Shown here piece after piece: positions 26,803-34,326 of a stretch of 62,889 bases of DNA. A program made the position numbers and the translations under genes. Numbering within the stretch: position 1 is the first letter of the stretch; every line of letters starts with the position of its first letter. The notes under the pieces were generated by a model. The model searched no databases and was not told where the DNA came from. It worked only from the letters and a program-made list of their open reading frames with translations. Source of the stretch: VBDM01 sp049802235 (GTDB taxonomy: Bacteria; Pseudomonadota; Gammaproteobacteria; Burkholderiales; SG8-39); assembly GCA_049802235.1 (NCBI GenBank), contig JBARMB010000073.1:1-62889 (forward strand), given 5' to 3'.

Positions 26803-27485
26803 CCGTCACCCAAGACCTCTCGATTCTTACGCTCATAGCGAATGCGAGCGTCATCGTGCAGCTGGTCATGCTGCTGTTGCTCGTGGTTTCGTTCATGTCC
26901 TGGTATTTCATCTTCGGCAAGGTCTTCACCATTCGCCGCGCGGGACAGCAGACCGAGCGGTTCGAGCGCGATTTCTGGGGCGGATCGGACCTGAACGCGC
27001 TGTATCAGAGCGCAGTCAACCACCGCCACTCCACGGGCAGCCTCGAGCGCGTCTTCGAAGCCGGCTTCCGCGAATTCGTGAAGCTGAAGACCCAGCGCGG
27101 CGCCGCCGACCCGAGCGCGATGGTCGACGGCGCGCGGCGCGCCATGCGCGCCACCTATCAGCGCGAAATGGACCGGCTAGAATCGCATCTCGCTTTTCTT
27201 GCCTCGGTCGGCTCGGTGAGTCCGTATATCGGACTGCTCGGCACCGTCTGGGGCATCATGCACGCATTTCGCGGGCTTGCGAACGTCGTGCAGGCCACCC
27301 TGGCCGCCGTGGCACCCGGCATAGCCGAAGCGCTGGTCGCGACCGCAATCGGCCTGTTCGCCGCCATTCCCGCGGTGGTCGCCTACAACCGCTTTTCGCA
27401 CGACGTCGATCGGCTTGCGGTGCGCTTCGAGAGCTTCATGGAGGAGTTCTCCAACATTCTCCAGCGGCAGGCGCCGGCGAGATAA
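26799..27485 (+). CDS. tolQ: Tol-Pal proton-channel subunit TolQ
   Basis: Inner-membrane subunit of the TolQR stator that uses the proton gradient to energise TolA. The 228-residue protein has three membrane helices, the first at residues 18-38 and the later pair from about 130 (SVSPYIGLLGTVWGIMHAFRGLA, and AEALVATAIGLFAAIPAVVAYN), matching the ExbB/TolQ/MotA family. ATG 26799 overlaps the ybgC stop. Confidence 0.95.
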   Translation: MTVTQDLSILTLIANASVIVQLVMLLLLVVSFMSWYFIFGKVFTIRRAGQQTERFERDFWGGSDLNALYQSAVNHRHSTGSLERVFEAGFREFVKLKTQRGAADPSAMVDGARRAMRATYQREMDRLESHLAFLASVGSVSPYIGLLGTVWGIMHAFRGLANVVQATLAAVAPGIAEALVATAIGLFAAIPAVVAYNRFSHDVDRLAVRFESFMEEFSNILQRQAPAR

Positions 27486-27593
27486 ATCGTGAATCGTGAA
27501 TCGGAAATCGTGACACCGGTTCGCTCCGGGCCGGGCAAGACTGCGGTACGGGCACCGTCCTTGCCATTCATGCTTCATGCTTCACGCTTCACC
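27486..27593. repeat. Foldback repeat between tolQ and tolR
   Basis: The left arm (27486-27514) has AATCGTGAATCGTGAATCGG-type units. The right arm (27566-27593) has CATTCATGCTTCATGCTTCACG-like complements in part. It resembles the foldbacks before ychF and between gmk and yicC. It separates two genes that normally overlap or nearly touch. Confidence 0.55.
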
Positions 27594-27598
27594 CGCTC

Positions 27599-28012
27599 AT
27601 GAGACCGCGACGCCTCATGAACCAGATCAACATCGTCCCCTACGTGGATGTGATGCTGGTGCTGCTCGTCATCTTCATGGTGACGGCGCCGCTGGTGAAC
27701 CCGGGTGTGATCGATCTGCCCAGCGTGGGCAAGTCTTCGCAGCCGCCGCCGGCACCGCTCGAGGTGATCGTCCGCGCCGATGCATCGCTCATGCTGCGCG
27801 AGCGCGACAAGGGGAAGTCGGACGAACGCGCAGTATCCGCCGCCGAGCTGGTGGCGGCGCTGCGGGAAAGGCGGAAAAACAATCCCGATCAGCCGGTGGT
27901 GATCTCCGCCGACAAGAACGTGCGCTACGAGGCGGTACTGAAAGTCATGGATGAACTGCAGCGCCAGAACATCCGGCGCGTCGGGTTGCTGGTCAAACCC
28001 GAAGGACGATGA
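27599..28012 (+). CDS. tolR: Tol-Pal stator subunit TolR
   Basis: ExbD/TolR family protein, 137 residues. A single N-terminal helix carries the essential proton-path Asp (NIVPYVDVMLVLLVIFMVTAP). A periplasmic domain follows (VVISADKNVRYEAVLKVMDEL). ATG 27599 gives the usual Arg-rich start (MRPRRLMNQIN); ATG 27617 is possible. The stop overlaps tolA by 4 nt. Confidence 0.94.
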   Translation: MRPRRLMNQINIVPYVDVMLVLLVIFMVTAPLVNPGVIDLPSVGKSSQPPPAPLEVIVRADASLMLRERDKGKSDERAVSAAELVAALRERRKNNPDQPVVISADKNVRYEAVLKVMDELQRQNIRRVGLLVKPEGR

Positions 28013-28776
28013 GCCACGCCATCCCGCGTGACGAACCCGGCGGCATGGCCCCGGCCGTCTTGTCTGCCTTCGTGCACCTGCTGTTTTTCGTGTTTCTCTA
28101 TTTCGGCGTGCGCTGGCAGTCCAGGCATGCGGATGCGGTAGTGGTTGAAATCTGGAACCAGTTGCCCGTTATCGAACAGCCGCAGCCGGTGCCCAAGGTC
28201 GAACCCGTGCCGGAGCCGAAGCCCGAGCCCAAAGTCGAACCCAAGCCCGTGCCCAAGCCCGAGCTCAAGATCGAACCCAGGCCCGAGCCGAAAGTCGAGC
28301 CCAAGCCGCAGAAGCCCGACATCGCCGTCGAACGCGAGAAGAAACGGCCGAAGAAGGAACGGCCGAAGAAGGAAGAGCCCCCGCTCAAGTTCGACATGGT
28401 CAAGCGCATCAAGGAGCAGTTTGCGCAGGAGCAGCAGGCGCTGGACCGGCAGGATGCGCTGAAGGCGTTCTCGCCGCCGCCCGCGTCGTCTGCGCCGCCC
28501 GCAGTCGATGCCGGGTACATCGAGAAGATCCGCTCCAAAATCAAGTTGAATATCGTGCTGCCGCTCGATATCAAGGACAATCCGGAGGCGATTTTCGATG
28601 TGGTCCAGTTGCCCACCGGCGAGGTGCTGTCGGCGCGGCTGAGGAAATCAAGCGGCCACAAAGCCTACGACGAGGCGGTCGAGAGGGCGATCCTGAAGAG
28701 CTCGCCCCTGCCGCGGCCGGACCGGCCAGAGCAGTTCAGCCGCGACCTGCAGCTCAAGTTCCGGCCGCAGGAATGA
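28009..28776 (+). CDS. tolA: Cell envelope integrity protein TolA
   Basis: Bridges the inner-membrane TolQR stator to TolB-Pal. The 255-residue protein has one N-terminal helix (about residues 15-33) and a long Pro/Lys/Glu linker (residues 50-135) of VEPKPEPK-type repeats rather than the Ala-rich helical rod of E. coli. The C-terminal TolA/TonB-like domain (about 170-255) includes LPTGEVLSARLRKSSGHKAYDEAVERA. It is rather short for the family because of the compact linker. Confidence 0.92.
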   Translation: MSHAIPRDEPGGMAPAVLSAFVHLLFFVFLYFGVRWQSRHADAVVVEIWNQLPVIEQPQPVPKVEPVPEPKPEPKVEPKPVPKPELKIEPRPEPKVEPKPQKPDIAVEREKKRPKKERPKKEEPPLKFDMVKRIKEQFAQEQQALDRQDALKAFSPPPASSAPPAVDAGYIEKIRSKIKLNIVLPLDIKDNPEAIFDVVQLPTGEVLSARLRKSSGHKAYDEAVERAILKSSPLPRPDRPEQFSRDLQLKFRPQE

Positions 28777-28809
28777 GAAGATGATAATGACGATATACTT
28801 CGCCGCCAT

Positions 28810-30090
28810 ATGAAACGACTTGCGAAATTCCTTGCCGCCTGCCTGGCGTTGTTTGCCTGCGCCGCCCACGCCCAGCTCATCATCGAGATCACCGGCGGCG
28901 GCGCGAATCAGATCCCGATCGCGGTGCTGCCCTTCGCCGGGGAGTCCGCGCTGCCGCAGTCGCTCACCGAAATCGTGGAGCACGACCTCACCCGGAGCGG
29001 CCGTTTCCGCACGCTGTTTGTCGGCGGAATGAGCCCGCTGCCGGTGGAGCCGGCTCAGGTCGACTTCGCCGATTGGAAAAATCGCTCCGCCGATGCCATA
29101 GTGATCGGGCAGGCACAGCGGCTCGCCGACGGAAGGTTCGAAGTGCGCTTTCGCCTTCTCGATGTACTCAAACAATCGCAGATCGGCGGCATCGCCTTCA
29201 CCCTTTCGGCAGCGCAGATCCGGCTGACGGCGCACATGATTGCCGATTTCATCTACGAGAAGCTCACCGGCGAGCGCGGCGTGTTCAGCACCAAGATCGC
29301 GTACGTGGTCAAGCAGGGCTCGCGCTATGAGCTGCGCATCGCCGATGCCGACGGGCAGGGCGCGCAGTCGATCCTGATCTCGCCGGAGCCGATCATCTCG
29401 CCGACGTGGTCGCCCGACGGCACGCGGCTCGCCTACGTCTCGTTCCAGCAGAAGAAGGCGGTGATCTACGTGCAGAGCCTGAGCGCGGGCCGGCAGCCGG
29501 CGCCGGTGGCCAACTACAAGGGTTCCAACAGCGCGCCCGCCTGGTCACCGGACGGAAGGCAGCTCGCCGTGGTGCTCTCCAAGGACGGGGGCTCGCAGAT
29601 TTTCCTGATGAACGCCGACGGCACCAACGTGCGGCGGCTTACCCACTCCGAGGCCATCGATACGGAACCATTTTTCGCCCCGGACGGTCAATGGCTTTAC
29701 TTCACCTCGGATCGGGGAGGCAGCCCGCAGGTCTACCGGATGCCCGTTTCCGGCGGAGAGCCGGTGCGCATGACATTCAATGGCGATTACAATGTATCCC
29801 CGAGAATCAGCCCGGACGGCAAGACCCTGGCTTTCATCTCGCGTAACGACGGGCGTTTCCAACTGATGGTCATGGACCTCGAAAGCAGGCAGACACAGGC
29901 GCTGACGGACGGCCAGAACGATGAATCGCCGAGTTTCGCGCCGAACGGACGGATGATCCTGTACGCAACCGATGTCGACAGCCACGGTGTGCTCGCGGCG
30001 GTATCGAGCGACGGCCGCGTGAAGCAGCGGCTGACAGTCCAGGCGGCGGATGTGCGCGAGCCGTCCTGGGGACCGTTTTTGGGCAATTAA
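28810..30090 (+). CDS. tolB: Tol-Pal periplasmic protein TolB
   Basis: A 426-residue periplasmic protein with a Sec signal peptide (cleavage after CAAHA, about residue 21), an N-terminal alpha/beta domain and a six-bladed beta-propeller of WD40-like PD40 repeats (SPTWSPDGTRLAYVS, SAPAWSPDGRQLAVVL, ...). It binds Pal at the outer membrane. It is followed after 13 nt by pal. Confidence 0.96.
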   Translation: MKRLAKFLAACLALFACAAHAQLIIEITGGGANQIPIAVLPFAGESALPQSLTEIVEHDLTRSGRFRTLFVGGMSPLPVEPAQVDFADWKNRSADAIVIGQAQRLADGRFEVRFRLLDVLKQSQIGGIAFTLSAAQIRLTAHMIADFIYEKLTGERGVFSTKIAYVVKQGSRYELRIADADGQGAQSILISPEPIISPTWSPDGTRLAYVSFQQKKAVIYVQSLSAGRQPAPVANYKGSNSAPAWSPDGRQLAVVLSKDGGSQIFLMNADGTNVRRLTHSEAIDTEPFFAPDGQWLYFTSDRGGSPQVYRMPVSGGEPVRMTFNGDYNVSPRISPDGKTLAFISRNDGRFQLMVMDLESRQTQALTDGQNDESPSFAPNGRMILYATDVDSHGVLAAVSSDGRVKQRLTVQAADVREPSWGPFLGN

Positions 30091-30103
30091 AAAGGAGGTT
30101 GAA

Positions 30104-30637
30104 GTGCAGAAGGAACTGATCGCAGTACTCGCCTTGGCGCTGCTCTACGGCTGTGCCAGTGAACCAGCCAAAGTCGAAGGCAAAGCCGGCGTCGAGGAAC
30201 GCATGCCGGTGCCGACGGCGCAGACACCGCCGGTCACCACGCGTCCGGCAATGCCTTCCGCGGTCGAGGTCAATCCGCTGAAGGATCCGAACAACATCCT
30301 TTCGAAACGCTCGGTGTTTTACGAGTACGACAAGTCCGACGTCAAGGACGAGTACCGGCCGATGCTGCAAGCCCACGGGAAATATCTGGCCGATCACCGC
30401 ACCGCGAAGATGCTGGTGCAGGGCAACTGCGACGAGCGCGGCAGTCGCGAGTACAACGTCGCGCTCGGCCAGCGGCGCGCCGACGGCGTGAAGAGGACGC
30501 TCATGCTGATGGGAGGGGCGGAACCGCAGATCGAGTCGATCAGCCTGGGCGAAGAGAAGCCGCGCTGCGCCGAGCATGCCGAGAGTTGCTGGGCGCAAAA
30601 CCGCCGCAGCGATATGCTTTATAGCGGCGAGTACTAA
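30104..30637 (+). CDS. pal: Peptidoglycan-associated lipoprotein Pal
   Basis: Outer-membrane lipoprotein, 177 residues. The lipobox is LYGC near residue 15. The C-terminal OmpA-like domain (about 70-177) has FYEYDKSDV and the peptidoglycan-binding segment GNCDERGSREYNVALGQRRA. GTG 30104 is chosen because AAAGGAGG (30091-30098) lies 5 nt before it; the longer frame overlaps tolB. Confidence 0.95.
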   Translation: MQKELIAVLALALLYGCASEPAKVEGKAGVEERMPVPTAQTPPVTTRPAMPSAVEVNPLKDPNNILSKRSVFYEYDKSDVKDEYRPMLQAHGKYLADHRTAKMLVQGNCDERGSREYNVALGQRRADGVKRTLMLMGGAEPQIESISLGEEKPRCAEHAESCWAQNRRSDMLYSGEY

Positions 30638-30643
30638 ACGAGG

Positions 30644-31480
30644 GTGAAATTGGCCGGCGAGAAGGTCCCCCCAGCCCCCCTTTATCAAGGGGGGAGTAGC
30701 CCCCTTGTCAAAGGGGGCGGCGGCGCAATCCGCGGGGGGATTTTGCTATTTGCCGCATTCCTGCTTTCATTTCCCGCCCGCGCGGCCCTGTTCGACGACA
30801 ACGAGGCGCGCCGGCAGATCAGCCAACTCAAGACCCAGATCGAAAGCGGCCAGAAGGCGGTCGAGGAGCGCCTGTCGCAGATCGAAGCGGCGGGACGCGA
30901 CCGTGCCGTCGATCTCGCGCAACTGATCGACGCGCTGAAGCAGGACATGACCAAGCTGCGCGGGCAGATCGAGGTGCTGGTGAATCAGGCGGAGAACCTC
31001 GATCGCCGCCAGAAAGACCTTTACGTCGATCTGGACAACCGTCTGAGAAAGCTCGAGCAGGCGCAGTCGCAGATCCAGGACAAGCTCGGTCAGGGCGAGC
31101 GCGACGCGGCAGCCGAGAAGCAGGCGTACGAGGCGGCTCTCAACCAGTTCAAGCTCGGCAACTACCAGATGGCGATTACCGGCTTCCAGAGCTTCATGGC
31201 CAATTTTCCGAACAGCCAGCTCGCCCCGAACGCGCAGTACTGGACCGGCAACGCGCACTTCCAGATGCGCGATTACAAGGCGGCGATTGCCGCGCAGCAG
31301 AGGGTGATCAGCGTCTGGCCGGACAATCCCAAGGCTCCCGACGCGATGCTTGACATCGCGAGCTACCAGGCCGAGATGGGCGACAGCAAGAGCGCGCGAG
31401 AAACGCTGAGTGAGCTGATCAAGAAGTATCCGACGAGCCCCGCCGCCGAGAAGGCCAGGCAGCGCCTCACGCGCAAGTAG
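30644..31480 (+). CDS. cpoB: Cell division coordinator CpoB (YbgF)
   Basis: Periplasmic TPR protein linking PBP1B to the Tol system. The 278-residue frame has a coiled-coil region (about 50-155) and three C-terminal TPRs (YEAALNQFKLGNYQMAITGFQSF and following). The N-terminus is odd: a G-rich palindromic repeat (30666-30744) is read in frame as PPAPLYQGGSSPLVKGGGG between the start and the signal helix ILLFAAFLLSFPARA. GTG 30644 has ACGAGG too close; TTG 30650 has it at 6 nt and may be the real start. Confidence 0.9.
   Translation: MKLAGEKVPPAPLYQGGSSPLVKGGGGAIRGGILLFAAFLLSFPARAALFDDNEARRQISQLKTQIESGQKAVEERLSQIEAAGRDRAVDLAQLIDALKQDMTKLRGQIEVLVNQAENLDRRQKDLYVDLDNRLRKLEQAQSQIQDKLGQGERDAAAEKQAYEAALNQFKLGNYQMAITGFQSFMANFPNSQLAPNAQYWTGNAHFQMRDYKAAIAAQQRVISVWPDNPKAPDAMLDIASYQAEMGDSKSARETLSELIKKYPTSPAAEKARQRLTRK
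30666..30744. repeat. G/C-run palindromic repeat inside the cpoB 5' end
   Basis: The region has three C6/G6-type inverted pairs: an outer TCCCCCC ... GGGGGGA and inner CCCCCCTTTATCAAGGGGGG and CCCCCTTGTCAAAGGGGG. This style of dispersed palindrome is known from many bacterial genomes in intergenic DNA. Here it lies in the coding start of a conserved gene and leaves the frame open. Confidence 0.75.
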
Positions 31481-31540
31481 CATGCTGACGCGAGGGCGAC
31501 ACCCGCCGTCACTGCTGTGAAGGCAGGAGTTCGGTTTTCG

Positions 31541-32656
31541 ATGAATGAACCCAACCCCGCAATGCTTGCCTCCGTCGTCGTGTGGGGCGCTTTCGCGCTC
31601 GCCTTCATTTTCGGCGCGGTCGGCAACAAGACCAACTTTTGCACCATGGGCGCGGTGTCCGATGTCGTCAACATGGATGACTGGAACCGCATGCGCATGT
31701 GGCTGCTGGCGATCGCCGTGGCTGTGCTCGGAGCGAGCGGCCTGCAGCTCGCCGGGCTGATCGACCTGTCGAAGACAATCTATACAACGCCCAACTTCAC
31801 CTGGTTTTCCTACCTCGTCGGCGGGTTCCTGTTCGGTGTCGGCATGACGCTCGGCTCGGGTTGCGGCAGCAAAACGCTGATCCGCATCGGCGCGGGCAAC
31901 CTGAAGTCGCTCGTCGTCGCGATCATGCTTGCGATCGCCGCCTACATGACGCTAAAGGGGCTCTTCGGCGTATTCCGCGTGGCGGCGATCGATCCTGTCG
32001 GTGCGACGCTTTCCACCGGGCAGGATCTGCCGTCGCTCGTGGCCGGCGCGCTCGGGGCCGACAAGCGGCTGGTGCTCGCGCTGCTCGCGCTCGCCATCGC
32101 CGGCGGGCTGCTCGTGTTCGTGTTCAAGGCACGCGAATTCCGCAGCTTCGACAACGTCCTCGGCGGCGTGGTGGTGGGCCTGGTGATCGTCGGCGGCTGG
32201 TATCTGTCCGGGCACATCGGGTACCTCGCCGAGGATCCGGCTACACTCGAGGAGAAGTTCGTCGCCACCAACTCGGGCCGCATGGAGTCGTTTTCGTTCG
32301 TTGCGCCGCAGGCCTATCTGCTCGAGCTGCTTTTGCTTTGGAGCGACAAGAGCCGGGTGATGACTTTCGGCATCGCCTCGGTGCTCGGCACGTTTGCGGG
32401 CTCGCTCGCCTGGGCGCTGGCGACGAAGACGTTCCGCCTGGAGAGCTTCCGCGACGCCGAGGACCTGATCAGCCATCTGATCGGCGGCGCGCTGATGGGC
32501 TTCGGCGGCGTGCTTGCGCTTGGCTGCACCGTCGGCCAGGGACTCTCGGGTATTTCCACTCTCGCAGCCGGTTCCTTTCTCGCGTTCTTCGCCATTATCG
32601 CCGGCGCCGCCTTGACGATGAAGGTCCAGTACTGGCGGCTGATGCGGGAGACTTGA
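31541..32656 (+). CDS. YeeE/YedE family (thiosulfate/sulfur) transporter
   Basis: A 371-residue membrane protein with about ten helices. It has three conserved Cys motifs: NFCTMGA near residue 30, GSGCGSKTLIR near 107 and LGCTVGQGLSG near 327. The family includes the thiosulfate importer TsuA, where Cys residues relay the substrate. ATG 31541 (MNEPNP) is preferred to the upstream GTG at 31517. No TusA-like partner is adjacent, so the substrate is inferred only. Confidence 0.86.
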   Translation: MNEPNPAMLASVVVWGAFALAFIFGAVGNKTNFCTMGAVSDVVNMDDWNRMRMWLLAIAVAVLGASGLQLAGLIDLSKTIYTTPNFTWFSYLVGGFLFGVGMTLGSGCGSKTLIRIGAGNLKSLVVAIMLAIAAYMTLKGLFGVFRVAAIDPVGATLSTGQDLPSLVAGALGADKRLVLALLALAIAGGLLVFVFKAREFRSFDNVLGGVVVGLVIVGGWYLSGHIGYLAEDPATLEEKFVATNSGRMESFSFVAPQAYLLELLLLWSDKSRVMTFGIASVLGTFAGSLAWALATKTFRLESFRDAEDLISHLIGGALMGFGGVLALGCTVGQGLSGISTLAAGSFLAFFAIIAGAALTMKVQYWRLMRET

Positions 32657-32720
32657 GTGCGGCCAGCGGAGCCGGGTGCGCTTTTTCAACCGGAATACCG
32701 CCGGAAAAGCATGCTTTTAA

Positions 32721-32750
32721 TTGACGCTGCCGCGCGCAGCATAATAAAAT
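32721..32750 (+). promoter_or_regulatory. Probable promoter of tRNA-Lys
   Basis: TTGACG (32721-32726), an 18-nt spacer and TAAAAT (32745-32750) lie 13 nt before the tRNA. Both hexamers match sigma-70 consensus at five of six positions. Confidence 0.7.
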
Positions 32751-32763
32751 TCGCGCTCTTTTC

Positions 32764-32839
32764 GGGTCGTTAGCTCAGTTGGTAGAGCAGCGGACTTTTA
32801 ATCCGTTGGTCGCTGGTTCGAATCCAGCACGGCCTACCA
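32764..32839 (+). tRNA. tRNA-Lys (anticodon TTT), integration site
   Basis: A 76-nt cloverleaf with D-arm TAGCTCAGTTGGTAGAGCA, anticodon stem GCGGA/TCCGT with loop CTTTTAA (anticodon TTT, Lys), T-arm CTGGTTCGAATCCAG and encoded CCA. The acceptor GGGTCGT pairs with ACGGCCT, leaving a G-T pair at 1-72 instead of G-C. Its last 47 nt are duplicated at 37876-37922, marking it as the attachment site of the following element. Confidence 0.95.
32793..32839 (+). other. Left attachment repeat (att) in tRNA-Lys
   Basis: A 47-bp segment from the anticodon loop to the CCA end of tRNA-Lys, identical at every base to 37876-37922. The left copy keeps the tRNA functional, as usual for tyrosine-integrase elements. 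Confidence 0.92.
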
Positions 32840-32846
32840 GAACATC

Positions 32847-32879
32847 AAGAGCTTAGCGGCTGCTAGGCTCTTTCTTTTT
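32847..32879 (+). terminator. Terminator after tRNA-Lys
   Basis: AAGAGCTTAGC (32847-32857) pairs with GCTAGGCTCTT (32862-32872) with one mismatch, followed by TCTTTTTC. It overlaps the end of the integrase gene and may serve the tRNA. Confidence 0.7.
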
Positions 32880-33890
32880 CTGTGGCTGTGCCGAAATCGT
32901 GCCGCCCAGCAGCCCTGCAACCGTTTCCGCATGCTCTCGAAGGTGAGCCGGGCCAAGGTGAGCATAGCGACGAACCATGCTCGCCGTTTCCCAAGCTCCC
33001 ATCTCCTGCAATACGTTTAGCGGCGTGCCATTCTGGACGTGCCAGCTCGCCCAGGTATGCCGGAGGTCATGCCAGCGGAAATCCTCGATTCCCACCCGCT
33101 TTAATGCTTCCCGCCATGCTTTGGTGTTGGCCCACGCAAGCGGCTTGCCCTTGTACGTGAATACCCGAACAGGGTGCTTACCAAGTTGCCGAGTCAGCAC
33201 CTCCAGCGCAACCGAATTAAGCGGCACATGGATCGGTCGCCTAGCCTTCGCCTGATCCCCGTGAATCCAAGCAACGTTTCGCTCTAAATCCACCTGAGAC
33301 CATTCCAGCTCGACGATATTCGACTGCCGCAGACCGGTAGATAAAGCAAACTTCACCACGTCCACCTGATGCTGCGGTAACTCTCGCAAGAGCGCCTGCA
33401 CCTGCTCCGGCGTGAGCCAACGTACCCGCCGCTTTGCTTCCGGATATAGCTTTACTCTTGGAGCCCGGTCAATCCACTCCCACTCGTACGCCGCCTTGCG
33501 CAAAATCGCGCGAATCAGCGCAAGAAAGCGGTTTGCCGTAGCGGGGCTAGCCTCTTGAGCCTTAGTGTTACCAATCTCCCCAATTAACTCCCGATTGATC
33601 GACGCCAAAAGCTTCCCGCGCAGGAACTGTTGCAGCCACCGAATCTTCCGGGCGTCCTCTTTGTGGGTCGCCTTGTGATCCGTTTCAGTCAACCACTTGT
33701 AAGCTGCCTCGTCCCAAGTGCGCTGAGGCTTTGCACCCAACTGCTCAACCCGCCACGCTTCCGCTTTCAGCTTATCGTGGAGCTCTTGAGCCTGGGCTCT
33801 AACTTCTGTGCGAGCAGAGCGTCTAACTCGTTCGCCGCTTGGAGTGGTGAGATCAACCCACCACGTCCTTCCACGTTTGCGAAGTGACAT
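32853..33890 (-). CDS. Tyrosine recombinase (integrase) of the tRNA-Lys element
   Basis: A 345-residue phage-type integrase. The N-terminal SAM-like/core-binding domain spans about residues 60-150. The catalytic domain (160-330) has the full set R...HxxR...H/W...Y: ALSTGLRQSNIVELEW (Arg), HDLRHTWASWHV (His-x-x-Arg) and MVRRYAHLGP (Tyr). ATG 33890 has a strong AAAGGAGGT site 7 nt upstream. The gene starts inside the HTH gene (124-nt overlap in another frame). Its 3' end abuts the attachment site, as in most tRNA-targeting elements. Confidence 0.95.
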   Translation of the reverse strand: MSLRKRGRTWWVDLTTPSGERVRRSARTEVRAQAQELHDKLKAEAWRVEQLGAKPQRTWDEAAYKWLTETDHKATHKEDARKIRWLQQFLRGKLLASINRELIGEIGNTKAQEASPATANRFLALIRAILRKAAYEWEWIDRAPRVKLYPEAKRRVRWLTPEQVQALLRELPQHQVDVVKFALSTGLRQSNIVELEWSQVDLERNVAWIHGDQAKARRPIHVPLNSVALEVLTRQLGKHPVRVFTYKGKPLAWANTKAWREALKRVGIEDFRWHDLRHTWASWHVQNGTPLNVLQEMGAWETASMVRRYAHLGPAHLREHAETVAGLLGGTISAQPQKKKEPSSR

Positions 33891-34099
33891 TCTGTGACCT
33901 CCTTTCTCGGGGTCACTCGCAACGCTTGCCGAGGGAGAGCATAGAGACTCCGCAGATAGTCGGCAAGATCATCTTCGAGGAACGCCCACCGCTTTCCCGC
34001 CTTTGCGCCGGGGATAATTCCAAGGCGAACACGCCGCCGAACCTCCTCCGGGTGCATCTTGAGAAACCTAGCCGCCTCGATGAGATCAAGGGAGCGCAT
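33767..34099 (-). CDS. Excisionase-like helix-turn-helix protein
   Basis: A 110-residue protein whose first 55 residues (SLDLIEAARFLKMHPEEVRRRVRLGIIPGAKAGKRWAFLEDDLADYL) form a MerR/Xis-like winged helix typical of excisionases (helix_turn_helix 17 type). The C-terminal 41 residues overlap the integrase start in another frame and carry the integrase Shine-Dalgarno. It probably acts as the recombination directionality factor or a regulator of int. The role is inferred from fold and position. Confidence 0.8.
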   Translation of the reverse strand: MRSLDLIEAARFLKMHPEEVRRRVRLGIIPGAKAGKRWAFLEDDLADYLRSLYALPRQALRVTPRKEVTECHFANVEGRGGLISPLQAANELDALLAQKLEPRLKSSTIS

Positions 34100-34104
34100 G
34101 ACAG

Positions 34105-34326
34105 CTATTTCTCTCCTCGCAGTTCTGCCTCCAACTCATCCCTCAACCCGAGACAGCTCTCGCGCATATCGCAGGGCAATGACTCAATCAAGCGCATCCA
34201 CCCTTTATATTCGTCAACCTCCGCCAACGGCTTCGCCTCCGCACGCGCCCTTTGCGCCAGCCGGCGCAGCGCTCGCCGAGCCTCATACAGGTCGCTCTGA
34301 TATACCCAGGACCCGAACCCCCTCAC
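34105..34326 (-). CDS. Small charged protein of the element, unknown function
   Basis: A 73-residue protein rich in Arg, Leu and Glu (YEARRALRRLAQRARAEAKPLAEVDEYKGWMRLIESLP, helical), not recognised. It overlaps the end of rep by 4 nt (ATGA) and ends 5 nt before the HTH gene, so it is part of one rep-orf-HTH-int operon. The tight packing and good codon use support a real gene. Confidence 0.65.
   Translation of the reverse strand: MRGFGSWVYQSDLYEARRALRRLAQRARAEAKPLAEVDEYKGWMRLIESLPCDMRESCLGLRDELEAELRGEK

Noticed and set aside
33767..33890. Programmed frameshift fusing the HTH protein and integrase
   Set aside because: The integrase has its own strong RBS and ATG and no slippery sequence is evident; simple overlap is a better explanation.
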